A program made the translations under genes and the position numbers. The notes beneath the pieces were generated by a model. The model ran no database searches and was not told where the DNA came from. It worked only from the letters and a program-made list of their open reading frames with translations. A DNA stretch of 64,000 nucleotides from Leisingera daeponensis DSM 23529. Lineage in GTDB: Bacteria; Pseudomonadota; Alphaproteobacteria; Rhodobacterales; Rhodobacteraceae. The DNA lies in contig NZ_KI421501.1 of the NCBI RefSeq assembly GCF_000473145.1, forward strand, positions 26,216 through 90,215. The letters are read 5' to 3'. Positions 42,190-50,097 of the stretch are shown here, piece by piece; position 1 is the first letter of the stretch, and each line of letters opens with the position of its first letter.

Positions 42190-44586
42190 TCAGCTACGCG
42201 CCATCGCGGCAAAGGCGCCGCGGGCGGCCCGCTTGCCTGCGGTGAGGCCGTTCACCTTTTCGACGATGGCGGCGGCGTCGATGCCGTGGTGGCGGTAGAG
42301 GTCGCCGATGGTGCCGGTCTGGCCGAAATGCTCCACCCCCATCGGGATGGTCTGATGGCCTGAGACAGAGCCCAGCCAGGACAGCGTGGCGGGGTGGCCG
42401 TCGATCACGGTGATCAGCTTGCAATGCGGCGGCAGGGCGCCCATCAGGGTTTCGGCATGGGACTGCGCCGCGGCGTTGCCGCGCGAGCGTGCCCGCTGGG
42501 CGGCGGTCCAGCCGGAGTTCAGCCGGTCGGCAGAAGTCACCGCCAGCACGCCGATGTCGCGGCGTTCTTCGGCAATCATGCCTGCGGCCTTGATCGCCTC
42601 GGGCGCGACGGCACCCTGGTAGGCAATCACCACCTCGCAGTTCGGCCCCGGCGGGCGCAGCCAGTAGGCGCCGTCTATGGTGCCCTGGCGGAAGGCGTCA
42701 TCCGCCCGTTTGCCGGGCTGTTCCACCGGGTTGGTGGTGAGGCGCAGATAGACCGAGCCGCCGGTCTCGTCGCGCAGCCAGGTGCGCTCGTCCGGGTCGC
42801 CCTCGCCGTCGCGCTGCACATAGTCGAAGGCCCATTGCATGATCACCGCCAGCTCATCCGCGAAGGCGGGTTCGAAGGCGGCCAGACCGTCCTGGGACAT
42901 GCCGATCAGCGGCGTGCCGATGGACTGGTGCGCGCCGCCCTCGGGGGCCAGGGTGACGCCCGACGGCGTGCCCGCGAGGATGAAGCGCGCGTCCTGATAG
43001 CAGGCGTAGTTCAGCGCATCGAGGCCGCGGCTGACGAAGGGATCGTAAACGGTGCCGATGGGAATGAGCCGCTTGCCGAACAGCGAATGCGACAGGCCCG
43101 CCGCGCCCAAGAGCAGCATCAGGTTCATCTCGGCAATGCCCAGCTCGATGTGCTGGCCCTCCGGCGTGAATTCCCACTTCGCGGTGGAGGGGATGCGGTG
43201 CTCGATGAAGGCATCGGCCTGGGCAGTGCGGGAGAACAGCTTGCGCCGGTTCACCCAGGGCCCGAGATTGGTGGTGCCGGTCACGTCCGGCGAGGTGGTG
43301 ACGATGCGGCCGGCCAGTTCGCTGCTGCCCTTGGACAGATCGTCGAGGATCTTGCCGAAGGCCATCTGGGTCGAAATCTCGCGGCCGGTAGGGGCGGCGA
43401 TTTCGGGCACGGGCAGCCGGGCGTCGGCATAGCGGCGGGTGCCTTGGGCAAAGAACGGCACCTCGGACAGGAACTTGCGCAGGCCTTCCGGGTCCTGGAC
43501 GGTGGCGAGGGGGTCCCATTCCTGACCCTCGGGCACGCCCATATGGGCCTGCCACTGGGCGAACTGGGTGGCGTTCATCAGGCCGCCGTGGTTGTCCTTG
43601 TGGCCCGCAATCGGGGTGCCCCAGCCCTTGACCGTATAGGCCAGGAAGCAGACCGGGCGGTCGTGGGTGATGGCGTCGAAGGTTTCCGCCATCGTCTCCA
43701 CGCAGTTGCCGCCGAGGTTTTCCATCAGCGCCGCCAGCTCGGCATCGCTGCGGCGTTCGATCAGGGCGGTGACGTCGCCCTGGTCGCCGAGGTCGTCGAG
43801 CAGGCGCTGGCGCCAGACCGCGCCGCCCATGAAGGTGAGGGCGGAATATTCCTGGTTTGGGCAGGCGTCGATCCAGCCGCGCAGCTTATCGCCGCCGGGT
43901 TCGGCAAAGGCGGCGCGCTGAAGGACGCCGTATTTCACCCGCACCACGTCCCAGCCGAAGGCGTCGAAGATCTTCTCGATGCGTTCGAACAGGCCTTCGC
44001 GGACGATGCCGTCGAGCGACTGGCGGTTGTAGTCGATGATCCACCAGCAATTGCGCAGATCGTTCTTCCAGCCTTCCTGCAGGGCTTCGTAGATGTTGCC
44101 CTCGTCCAGTTCGGCGTCGCCGGCCAGGGCCACCATGCGGCCCATGGGGGCGTCTGCGCCCCAGCTTTTGGCGGTGATGTAATCCTGCACCAGCGAGGCG
44201 AAGGAGGTGATCGCCACCCCCAGCCCGACCGAGCCGGTGGAGAAATCCACGTCGCAGGTGTCCTTGGTCCGGCTGGGGTAGCTTTGCACCCCGCCGAAGC
44301 CGCGGAAGTTCTCCATCTTCTCCCGGGTCTGGTTGCCCATCAGGTATTGCAGGGCGTGAAAGACCGGGGCGGCGTGGGGTTTCACCGCCACCCGGTCCTC
44401 GGGCCGCAGGGCGGAGAAATAGAGCGCCGTCATGATCGAGACCATCGAGGCCGAGGACGCCTGATGCCCGCCCACCTTGATCCCGTCCGCCTTGGGCCGG
44501 ATGTGGTTGGCGTGGTGGACCATCCAGTGCGACAGCCACAACAGCCGCTGTTCGATGGTCTTCAGATGGGCGGGATCGGGGCGCAT
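42190..44586 (-). CDS. mdeB: 2-oxoacid dehydrogenase E1 (AceE/MdeB-like), probably for 2-oxobutyrate
   Basis: 798 residues of the homodimeric AceE/transketolase type. The ThDP/Mg motif begins at GDAELDEGN (156-164) and ends with DYNRQSLDG. The C-terminal transketolase domains contain HIELGIAEMNLMLLLGAAG. It lies 22 bases after methionine gamma-lyase. In Pseudomonas putida mdeB encodes the E1 that removes the 2-oxobutyrate made by MdeA; the same pairing with an Lrp regulator is seen here. No E2 or E3 gene is near, so it must borrow those or act alone. Confidence 0.82.
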   Translation of the reverse strand: MRPDPAHLKTIEQRLLWLSHWMVHHANHIRPKADGIKVGGHQASSASMVSIMTALYFSALRPEDRVAVKPHAAPVFHALQYLMGNQTREKMENFRGFGGVQSYPSRTKDTCDVDFSTGSVGLGVAITSFASLVQDYITAKSWGADAPMGRMVALAGDAELDEGNIYEALQEGWKNDLRNCWWIIDYNRQSLDGIVREGLFERIEKIFDAFGWDVVRVKYGVLQRAAFAEPGGDKLRGWIDACPNQEYSALTFMGGAVWRQRLLDDLGDQGDVTALIERRSDAELAALMENLGGNCVETMAETFDAITHDRPVCFLAYTVKGWGTPIAGHKDNHGGLMNATQFAQWQAHMGVPEGQEWDPLATVQDPEGLRKFLSEVPFFAQGTRRYADARLPVPEIAAPTGREISTQMAFGKILDDLSKGSSELAGRIVTTSPDVTGTTNLGPWVNRRKLFSRTAQADAFIEHRIPSTAKWEFTPEGQHIELGIAEMNLMLLLGAAGLSHSLFGKRLIPIGTVYDPFVSRGLDALNYACYQDARFILAGTPSGVTLAPEGGAHQSIGTPLIGMSQDGLAAFEPAFADELAVIMQWAFDYVQRDGEGDPDERTWLRDETGGSVYLRLTTNPVEQPGKRADDAFRQGTIDGAYWLRPPGPNCEVVIAYQGAVAPEAIKAAGMIAEERRDIGVLAVTSADRLNSGWTAAQRARSRGNAAAQSHAETLMGALPPHCKLITVIDGHPATLSWLGSVSGHQTIPMGVEHFGQTGTIGDLYRHHGIDAAAIVEKVNGLTAGKRAARGAFAAMARS

Positions 44587-44608
44587 GGCGGTCTCCTTGA
44601 AGGGCGGG

Positions 44609-45811
44609 TTACTCGGCGGCCTGAAGGGCGGCGGGGGCCAGGGCCTGCTCCAGGTCGGCGAGGATGTCTTCGGCGTCTTCCAGCCCGACCGACAGGCGGA
44701 TGAGGCCGTCGCTGATGCCGTGCTCGGCGCGCTCCTCGGGCGTGTAGGTGGAGTGGGTCATCGACGCCGGGTGCTGGATCAGGGTTTCGGCGTCGCCCAG
44801 CGACACCGCGCGCTGGATCATCTCCAGCCGGTTCATGAAGGCAATGCCGCCGGCCAGGCCGCCCTTGGCTTCGAAGGCGATCATGGCGCCGGGCTGGTCC
44901 ATCTGGCGTTCCGCGATAGCGCGCTGCTCAAAGCTGTCGAGGCCGGGGAAGTATACCGCGCCGACGGCGGGGTGCGACTCAAGATAGGCGGCGACGACGC
45001 GGGCGGTGGCGCAGTGGCGGTCCATCCGCAGGTTCAGCGTCTTGATGCCGCGCAGGATCAGCATCGCGTTGAAGGGCGCCATCACCGCGCCGGTCATGTC
45101 CTTCATGCCGACCAGGCGGATCTCGGCGATCTGCTCGGCGGTGCCGGCGACCAGACCGGCCACCACATCGCCGTGGCCGCCCAGGTATTTGGTGGCGGAG
45201 TGCAGCACGATGTCGGCGCCGTGTTCGATCGGGCGGGTCAGGTAGGGGGTGGCATAGGTGTTGTCGACCACCACCGTGGCGCCCGCCGCATGGGCGATCT
45301 CGGCGCTGGCGGCAATGTCGACCAGCCGCATGTTGGGGTTGGCCGGGGTCTCGAAATAGACGACGCGGGTCTTCTCCGAAACGGCGGCGCGCAGGTTTTC
45401 CGGGTCGGTCATGTCGACATGGGTGATGGTGACGCCCCATTTCGCCAGACCGTGGCGCATGAAGGCGAAGGTGCAGCCATAAAGCGTCTTGTCGACGATC
45501 ACCTCGTCGCCGGGCGACAGCAGCGTCCATAGAACCGCGGTGATCGCGCCCATGCCGCTGGACAGGGCCAGGCCCGCCTCGGCGCCTTCCAGCACCGCGA
45601 TGCGCTGTTCCAGCAGGTCGCAGGTGGGGTTGGAGATGCGGCTGTAGATATGGCCCGGACGCTCGCCCGCGAACATCTCGCCGCCGGCTTCGGCGGTTTC
45701 GAAGGTGAAGGTCGATGTCAGGTGCAGCGGCGGGGTCAGCGCCCCGTCGTGGTCCTGCGGGTTATAGGCGTGGTGAATGGCGCGGGTGGCAAATCCTGCG
45801 GAACGTTTCAT
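44609..45811 (-). CDS. mdeA: Methionine gamma-lyase
   Basis: 400-residue Cys/Met-metabolism PLP enzyme. PLP lysine K208 in LHSATKYLGGHGDV; C113 in TLYGCTFAF, the cysteine that separates true methionine gamma-lyases from cystathionine enzymes (C116 in Pseudomonas putida). It splits methionine into methanethiol, 2-oxobutyrate and ammonia. The start is the ATG at 45809-45811 (MKRSAGFATRAIHH) after AGGAGCCCGAC. It is divergent from an Lrp regulator. Confidence 0.9.
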   Translation of the reverse strand: MKRSAGFATRAIHHAYNPQDHDGALTPPLHLTSTFTFETAEAGGEMFAGERPGHIYSRISNPTCDLLEQRIAVLEGAEAGLALSSGMGAITAVLWTLLSPGDEVIVDKTLYGCTFAFMRHGLAKWGVTITHVDMTDPENLRAAVSEKTRVVYFETPANPNMRLVDIAASAEIAHAAGATVVVDNTYATPYLTRPIEHGADIVLHSATKYLGGHGDVVAGLVAGTAEQIAEIRLVGMKDMTGAVMAPFNAMLILRGIKTLNLRMDRHCATARVVAAYLESHPAVGAVYFPGLDSFEQRAIAERQMDQPGAMIAFEAKGGLAGGIAFMNRLEMIQRAVSLGDAETLIQHPASMTHSTYTPEERAEHGISDGLIRLSVGLEDAEDILADLEQALAPAALQAAE

Positions 45812-45864
45812 GTCGGGCTCCTGATCTGTGTTGCTGCCATATTGCGCCTGTCCGGAAGGTGATG

Positions 45865-45915
45865 GATTGCCAATTATGCCAGCCAGAGAGTAGATTTTGG
45901 CATAATCTGCCAATC
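45865..45915. promoter_or_regulatory. Extended inverted repeat between mdeA and the Lrp gene
   Basis: GATTGCCAATTATGCCA (45865-45881) and, 16 bases on, TGGCATAATCTGCCAATC (45898-45915). The inner nine bases, ATTATGCCA/TGGCATAAT, are perfect and the outer GATTG/CAATC also match. It lies between divergent mdeA and the Lrp gene, ten bases before the latter's ATG, and is probably the Lrp binding site. Confidence 0.75.
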
Positions 45916-45924
45916 GGGGGCCGC

Positions 45925-46383
45925 ATGGACAGCAAAGACAGACAGATCATCCGCGCCTTGCAGCGCGACGGGCGGATGACCAATCAGGATCTGGCCGAGG
46001 CGGTGAATCTGTCGCCCTCGCCCTGCCTGCGCCGGGTGCGGAACCTGGAGGCGAGCGGGGTGATCCGCGGCTACAGCGCCGATGTGGACGCCACGGCCTA
46101 TGGCATGGCGATCACCGTCTTTGTGCGGATCCGGCTGGAGCGGCACAACGAAACCGACGTGCAGTCCTTTGAAGGCAAGGTGCGGCGGATGGATGAGGTG
46201 CTGGAGTGCCATGTGCTGACCGGGGCAATGGATTACCAGCTGCGGGTGCTGGTGCCGGACCTGGAGGCCTATGAAAGCTTCATCCGCAACCGCATCCACC
46301 CGATTGGCGGCATTGCCTCGATCGACACCAGTTTCGTGTACGGCACGGTCAAGAAAACAGCCGTGTTCCCGCCCGCCTCCTGA
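45925..46383 (+). CDS. mdeR: Lrp/AsnC-family regulator of methionine gamma-lyase (MdeR-like)
   Basis: 152 residues: HTH (MTNQDLAEAVNLSPSPCLRRVRNLE) and RAM domain (VLTGAMDYQLRVLVPDLEAYESFI). In Pseudomonas putida the Lrp-type MdeR activates mdeAB; the arrangement here, divergent with a shared dyad, matches. The start is the ATG at 45925 after a GGGGG run; longer frames would run through the dyad. Confidence 0.87.
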   Translation: MDSKDRQIIRALQRDGRMTNQDLAEAVNLSPSPCLRRVRNLEASGVIRGYSADVDATAYGMAITVFVRIRLERHNETDVQSFEGKVRRMDEVLECHVLTGAMDYQLRVLVPDLEAYESFIRNRIHPIGGIASIDTSFVYGTVKKTAVFPPAS

Positions 46384-46532
46384 CCGGCAGGGACGGGCGC
46401 CGGCTCTCTGCCCGGATTGTCATGCCAAACGGCCCCGTCTTGTGGTATCATGGCAGCTTGGGGGCATGCGGGCCGGACGATCCGGCATCGTGCCCGAAAA
46501 CGGCTCGCCTTTTACCCCAAGGGAGAGTCAGA

Positions 46533-46865
46533 ATGCCAAGATTTATCGTGACCGGTTGTTATACCGCCTCTGCCATGAAGGCGATGGTTGAACACCCCAG
46601 CGACCGCGAGGCTGCGTCGCGTGCTCTGGTCGAAGCGGCGGGCGGCACCCAGGAAAGCTTTTTCCTGACCACGGGGGAAAGCGATTTTGCCATCCATGTG
46701 AACATTGACGATGTGTCGGGCCTGCTGGCGGGTCTGCTGGCGGTGGGCGCCTCCGGTGCGGTCAGCAACCTCAAGACCGTGCGGGCCTTCACCTCGGACG
46801 AATTCCTGGACATGCAGAAGAAGGCCGGCGGCATTGCCGGCGCCTACAAGGCCCCCGGCGGGTAA
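46533..46865 (+). CDS. GYD-domain protein
   Basis: 110 residues of the small GYD family (alpha/beta ferredoxin-like, function unknown): RFIVTGCYTASAMKAMVEHPSDREAASRAL-type start, FFLTTGESDFAIHVNIDD core and AVSNLKTVRAFTSDEF end. No signal peptide or membrane segment is visible. The start is the ATG at 46533 after GGGAGAGTCAGA. It appears monocistronic. The length is normal for the family. Confidence 0.75.
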   Translation: MPRFIVTGCYTASAMKAMVEHPSDREAASRALVEAAGGTQESFFLTTGESDFAIHVNIDDVSGLLAGLLAVGASGAVSNLKTVRAFTSDEFLDMQKKAGGIAGAYKAPGG

Positions 46866-46990
46866 GCGCTGCCAGAACCGCGTTTCCGGAATGACCTGAC
46901 AGCTCCGCCGCGCAGAGGCCGCCCGGCAGCGGCGCGCGGCGGGTCTCTCTGTGTGCCTGCCCTGCTGCGGGAGTAGTGCGGCCAATAAGG

Positions 46991-47038
46991 TAGCGAGTCG
47001 AAATAATCCTTGCAAAAGGTATCGACTCGAAACTACAA
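46991..47038 (+). promoter_or_regulatory. Promoter of the secreted-protein gene with two MarR-type candidate sites
   Basis: TTGCAA (47010-47015), 17-base spacer and CTACAA (47033-47038). TATCGACTCGAAA (47020-47032) fills the spacer and TAGCGAGTCGAAA (46991-47003) lies upstream. The upstream copy is the exact reverse complement of TTTCGACTCGCTA in the promoter of the MarR-like gene at 1461. Confidence 0.5.
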
Positions 47039-47073
47039 CGGGGCATCACGAAGGACAAAACGGAGAGACTGAG

Positions 47074-47829
47074 ATGCGGACTTCACTTGTTTCGGGCGCG
47101 GCGCTGATGCTGGCGGCAAGCGTGGCGCTGGCGGATGAGGGCCACGGCCGCGCGGCGGATCAGGACGGCGCTGTGCTGTCGGCGGCTGCGGCAGACGGGA
47201 CGCTGGCGGCCTTTGACATTCTGGCGGCGCATGCGCACCGCAAGGGCAACCTGGTGACCTTTCACATGACCACCAATGGCGGCGCAGGCACCGAGGTGCC
47301 GGAGGCGGCGGGTGCCGTGGGCGGGGCAGGGGTGCTGTCCTATGTCTGGCCGACCTCGCTGGACCCGTCCGCAGCCGGGTTCGAGGGCGGCACCGGCATT
47401 CTGGCGCTGGCGGCGACCAGCCACCCTGATTTCGACGACACGCCGCTTTACGACGAGAACCAGGACGGCGATCCCGCCAATGACGGGCTGGTGTGGCACA
47501 GCCATTGGGTGGTGCTGACCCCGACAGAGGCCTGCGGCCCCGGCGCGCTGGCGGTGCGCGACATACCGGAAGGCGAGGAGCCGCAGCTGCCTGCGACCTG
47601 GCCCGGGTTCCCGGTCTTCCTCGACAGCCCCGGATTCTCGCCGGTGTTCGACGGGCCGGAGATTGCGGTGACAGCGGCCTTTGGCCGGGATGTGGCGCTG
47701 GAGGGCGCGGCCTATGACGGGGTGACCGCGGCCTTGCGGGTGAATGCCAATATCCACGCGCCGCTGCTGTGTGTCACCGATGTGTTCGATGTGGCCTCCG
47801 GCGATCTGAGCCTGCCGGGCAAGCTGTAA
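47074..47829 (+). CDS. Secreted protein of unknown function
   Basis: 251 residues. A signal peptide is clear (MRTSLVSGAALMLAASVALA, cleavage before DEGHGRAAD). The mature part is acidic with many histidines and aspartates (DEGHGRAADQDG, HAHRKGNL, DENQDGDPANDG, WHSHWVV, NANIHAPLLC), which may bind metal. No family recognised. The start is the ATG at 47074 after CGGAGAGACTGAG. The promoter suggests control by the MarR-like regulator. Confidence 0.7.
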   Translation: MRTSLVSGAALMLAASVALADEGHGRAADQDGAVLSAAAADGTLAAFDILAAHAHRKGNLVTFHMTTNGGAGTEVPEAAGAVGGAGVLSYVWPTSLDPSAAGFEGGTGILALAATSHPDFDDTPLYDENQDGDPANDGLVWHSHWVVLTPTEACGPGALAVRDIPEGEEPQLPATWPGFPVFLDSPGFSPVFDGPEIAVTAAFGRDVALEGAAYDGVTAALRVNANIHAPLLCVTDVFDVASGDLSLPGKL

Positions 47830-47835
47830 CCCCTG

Positions 47836-47872
47836 CTGCCCCGGCGGCCCGCTGGCGGGCGCGGCGGGGCAG
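47836..47872. terminator. Hairpin between convergent genes
   Basis: CTGCCCCG (47836-47843) pairs with CGGGGCAG (47865-47872), with an inner CCCGC-TG-GCGGG stem. It lies between the secreted-protein gene and the end of the GTPase operon and may stop transcription from both sides, though there is no T run. Confidence 0.5.
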
Positions 47873-47878
47873 GAGATG

Positions 47879-48661
47879 TCAGGAGAACAGGGCGGTCCAG
47901 GTCTCGATCAGGCCGTCGACGGCCCCGGGCGGCAGCGCCAGAAGCAGCAGCTCCTCCTCATGCGCGGCGGCCAGGATGCGCAGATCGGGCGAGACCGGCA
48001 GCAGCAGGCAGCCGGGCCTGTGCGCGGGCATTCTGGCCGATCCCGGCCGGGCGGCGCTGGCCTCGAACGTGCTGCGGACGGCCTGCAGCTGCTGCAGCAA
48101 GGGGGCAGGGCCGCCGCTGTCCGGCGCCTGCGGGCCGGCAGAACAATGAATCCACGCCAGGGCCTGCGCGGCGGCGGCGCTGCGCAGCTTGGCCAGCGGG
48201 CTGCGGCTGGCGGCGGCGAGCGCCTCCTGCAGCTGGGCGGCGGTGCAGCTGCCTGCGCCCTGCGGCGCGGCGCAGGGGCGGCGGCGGAAGCTGACACCGG
48301 CGCCAGCGGCCTGCGCCTCCAGCCTGCTCAGCCGGGCGGCAAACAGCCGGGCGGCGGCGGCGGGATCCTCCGGCGCGGCGCCTGTCTCCGCCGTGCCGCC
48401 CAGGCTGAGGCCTGCGAGCCTGCGGTGGGCGGCGGTGAGAACGGCGGCGGGGGTCTGGCCGATGCTCAGGGTGATTTCGCGCGGCAGCACGGTTTCCGCG
48501 ATTTCCCGCAGCAGGGCCGGCAGCAGCGGGTCCTGACCCGCGGCAGCGCGCTGCGCGCGGGCGGTCAGCGCCTGCACCGGCTGCGCCAACTGCCGCAGCG
48601 CCTGGTGCAGCGCGTCCGGGGCGGGCTCAGCGCCGGGGAGCTGGCGGGCGGGGCTGGTCAT
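47879..48661 (-). CDS. Unknown Ala-rich protein, last gene of the GTPase/kinase operon
   Basis: 260 residues, predicted mostly helical and rich in Ala, Leu and Gln, with no recognised domain. The N-terminal half (ALHQALRQLAQPVQALTARAQRAAA) looks amphipathic. The C-terminal block, CLLLPVSPDLRILAAAHEEELLLLALPPGAVDGLIETW, read as two strands and a helix, may be a small folded module. Translationally coupled to the upstream gene by ATGA. It could be an adaptor of the GTPase system; nothing more specific can be said. Confidence 0.6.
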   Translation of the reverse strand: MTSPARQLPGAEPAPDALHQALRQLAQPVQALTARAQRAAAGQDPLLPALLREIAETVLPREITLSIGQTPAAVLTAAHRRLAGLSLGGTAETGAAPEDPAAAARLFAARLSRLEAQAAGAGVSFRRRPCAAPQGAGSCTAAQLQEALAAASRSPLAKLRSAAAAQALAWIHCSAGPQAPDSGGPAPLLQQLQAVRSTFEASAARPGSARMPAHRPGCLLLPVSPDLRILAAAHEEELLLLALPPGAVDGLIETWTALFS

Positions 48662-49041
48662 CCTGCCGCGCCGCTAAGACGGGCCAGCAGCGCCCGCGCC
48701 GGGGCGGCGAGGCGGGCGGCAGTGCCGGCGTCGCTGCAGACGCACAGCAGCGCGTCGCCGGAGCCGTCTGGCGCGCGGATGCAGAGGCGGGCCTCGCCCG
48801 GGGCCAGCATCAGGATGTCATCGGCGGGCGGGCGGCCGGCCTCTGGCCCGGCCTGCACCGCGGCGTCGAGCATCAGGAAGCCGCGGCGGGCCTGCTGGCA
48901 CAGCGCGTCGAGGTATTCCTGCGGGTGGCTGCTGGCGCTGCTGCTGCGCAGGACGATGCTGGCGCCCAGATCGCCGAAGGCCGCAAGGCGGCAGCCGTCC
49001 GCGCTTTGGCGCAGGGTGTCGAGCTGGCGGGCAAGCGTCAC
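48658..49041 (-). CDS. Small roadblock/LC7-like protein of the GTPase operon
   Basis: 127 residues. The pattern of an initial helix (ARQLDTLRQSADG), strand (ASIVLRS), helix (EYLDALCQQARRGF), strands (DDILMLAPGEARLCIRAP, ALLCVCS) and final helix (AARLAAPARALLARL) resembles roadblock/LC7 (MglB-type) proteins, which regulate GTPases. This is a fold guess by eye. The start is taken as GTG at 49039-49041 because GGAGACCCAAG precedes it; the ATG at 49068 has no good site. Overlaps the next gene by four bases. Confidence 0.55.
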   Translation of the reverse strand: MTLARQLDTLRQSADGCRLAAFGDLGASIVLRSSSASSHPQEYLDALCQQARRGFLMLDAAVQAGPEAGRPPADDILMLAPGEARLCIRAPDGSGDALLCVCSDAGTAARLAAPARALLARLSGAAG

Positions 49042-49098
49042 CTTGGGTCTCCTTCGCGGCGCGGGCAATCCGGGGCGGCAGCGGCTGGCATGGCGGTG

Positions 49099-50097
49099 TC
49101 AGTCTCCGGCGGGCTGGGTTTCAGGGCGGGCGCGGCCCGGGCGCTGGCTGCGCTTGGCCGGCGGGGCGACGCGGCGCGGCATCACCCGGCTGGCGGGATC
49201 GGCGCTGCCGGCCCCTGCCTGCGCCTGTGTTTGCGCCTGTGTCTGCGGCTGTGCCTGGGCGGCGGCCTCGCGCTTGCTGCCGAAATCCAGCACCTCGGCG
49301 CGCGGTGCTTCGCCTGCTTGCGGCGCGGCTTGCGGGGCAGACCGGGGCAGGGCCGGGGACATGTCCCGGTCCGGGCGGCGGCCGGGCTCTGCCCAGTTCA
49401 GCAGCAGGTCCACCAGATATTCGACAAAGCGGTCGGCGCCGCTGGTCTTCCACGCCTCCATGTCCTCGCCCGCGGTCAGCGCCTGGCTGAGCGACAGCGG
49501 GAAGATGGCGTTGAAGGCATCGCCGGTTTCCTTTTGCACGCGGCGCAGCACGCGGTCCCGGTCGCGGGGATTGCGGAGCTTGTCGAAGTGGGTGATCAGC
49601 AGGGTGCTGGGGCCGCTGAGACGGCTGGAGATCTCCTCCCACGCGGCGGCTTCGGACTGGCGCCAGGCCTGGGTCGCATGGGTGCACCAGATCACGCTGT
49701 CGACCTCGGGCAGCAGGGCCTGCCAGACGCTGGCGGGCATGTTGGGGTCGGAGATGCCGGGCATGTCGATCAGGTCGCACAGCTCCAGCGCCTCGGCGGG
49801 CAGGGTCAGGCGGATCAGCGCGGTGCTTTCCAGCGGCGCCGCGGCGATGTCCTCCAGCGGCACCGGGGTTTCGCTGCCGTCGGTGCCGGTGAGGCTGGCG
49901 CCCTCCGGCCCGTGCGACAGCCAGACCGGCGGCAGCCGGGTGGCGGTGACGCGGGTGGGCAGCGGGGCGCGGCCCGCCAGCAGGTTGGTCAGGGTGCTTT
50001 TGCCGGCGCTGAATTCCCCCATCAGCGCCAGCCGTGGCTTGCGCGCCGGGGCCGCGTCCGGCACGAGGGGGGCGGAAAGGGCGGTGGGCTGGGTCAT
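49099..50097 (-). CDS. Dynamin-like/TRAFAC GTPase, smaller paralogue
   Basis: 332 residues. G1 GEFSAGKST (27-35), G2 threonines in PTRVTATRL, G3 DMPG (111-114), G4-like THFDK (169-173). The GEFSAGKST form of G1 is typical of bacterial dynamin-like and Era-like GTPases. After residue 235 there is a Pro/Ala/Gln-rich tail (QPQTQAQTQAQAG) and a basic end (PRRVAPPAKRSQRPGRARP). Too short to carry a dynamin stalk, so it may act as partner of the large dynamin encoded just upstream (ATGA overlap). Confidence 0.78.
   Translation of the reverse strand: MTQPTALSAPLVPDAAPARKPRLALMGEFSAGKSTLTNLLAGRAPLPTRVTATRLPPVWLSHGPEGASLTGTDGSETPVPLEDIAAAPLESTALIRLTLPAEALELCDLIDMPGISDPNMPASVWQALLPEVDSVIWCTHATQAWRQSEAAAWEEISSRLSGPSTLLITHFDKLRNPRDRDRVLRRVQKETGDAFNAIFPLSLSQALTAGEDMEAWKTSGADRFVEYLVDLLLNWAEPGRRPDRDMSPALPRSAPQAAPQAGEAPRAEVLDFGSKREAAAQAQPQTQAQTQAQAGAGSADPASRVMPRRVAPPAKRSQRPGRARPETQPAGD
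49217..49258. repeat. Short imperfect tandem repeat encoding a Gln-rich linker
   Basis: Repeats of GCCTGTGTTTGC / GCCTGTGTCTGC type inside the smaller GTPase gene, encoding QPQTQAQTQAQAG. It may vary in copy number between strains. Confidence 0.5.

Noticed and set aside
49217..49258. Short repeat as a CRISPR array
   Set aside because: It is only about 40 bases, without spacers, and encodes a Gln-rich linker in frame.
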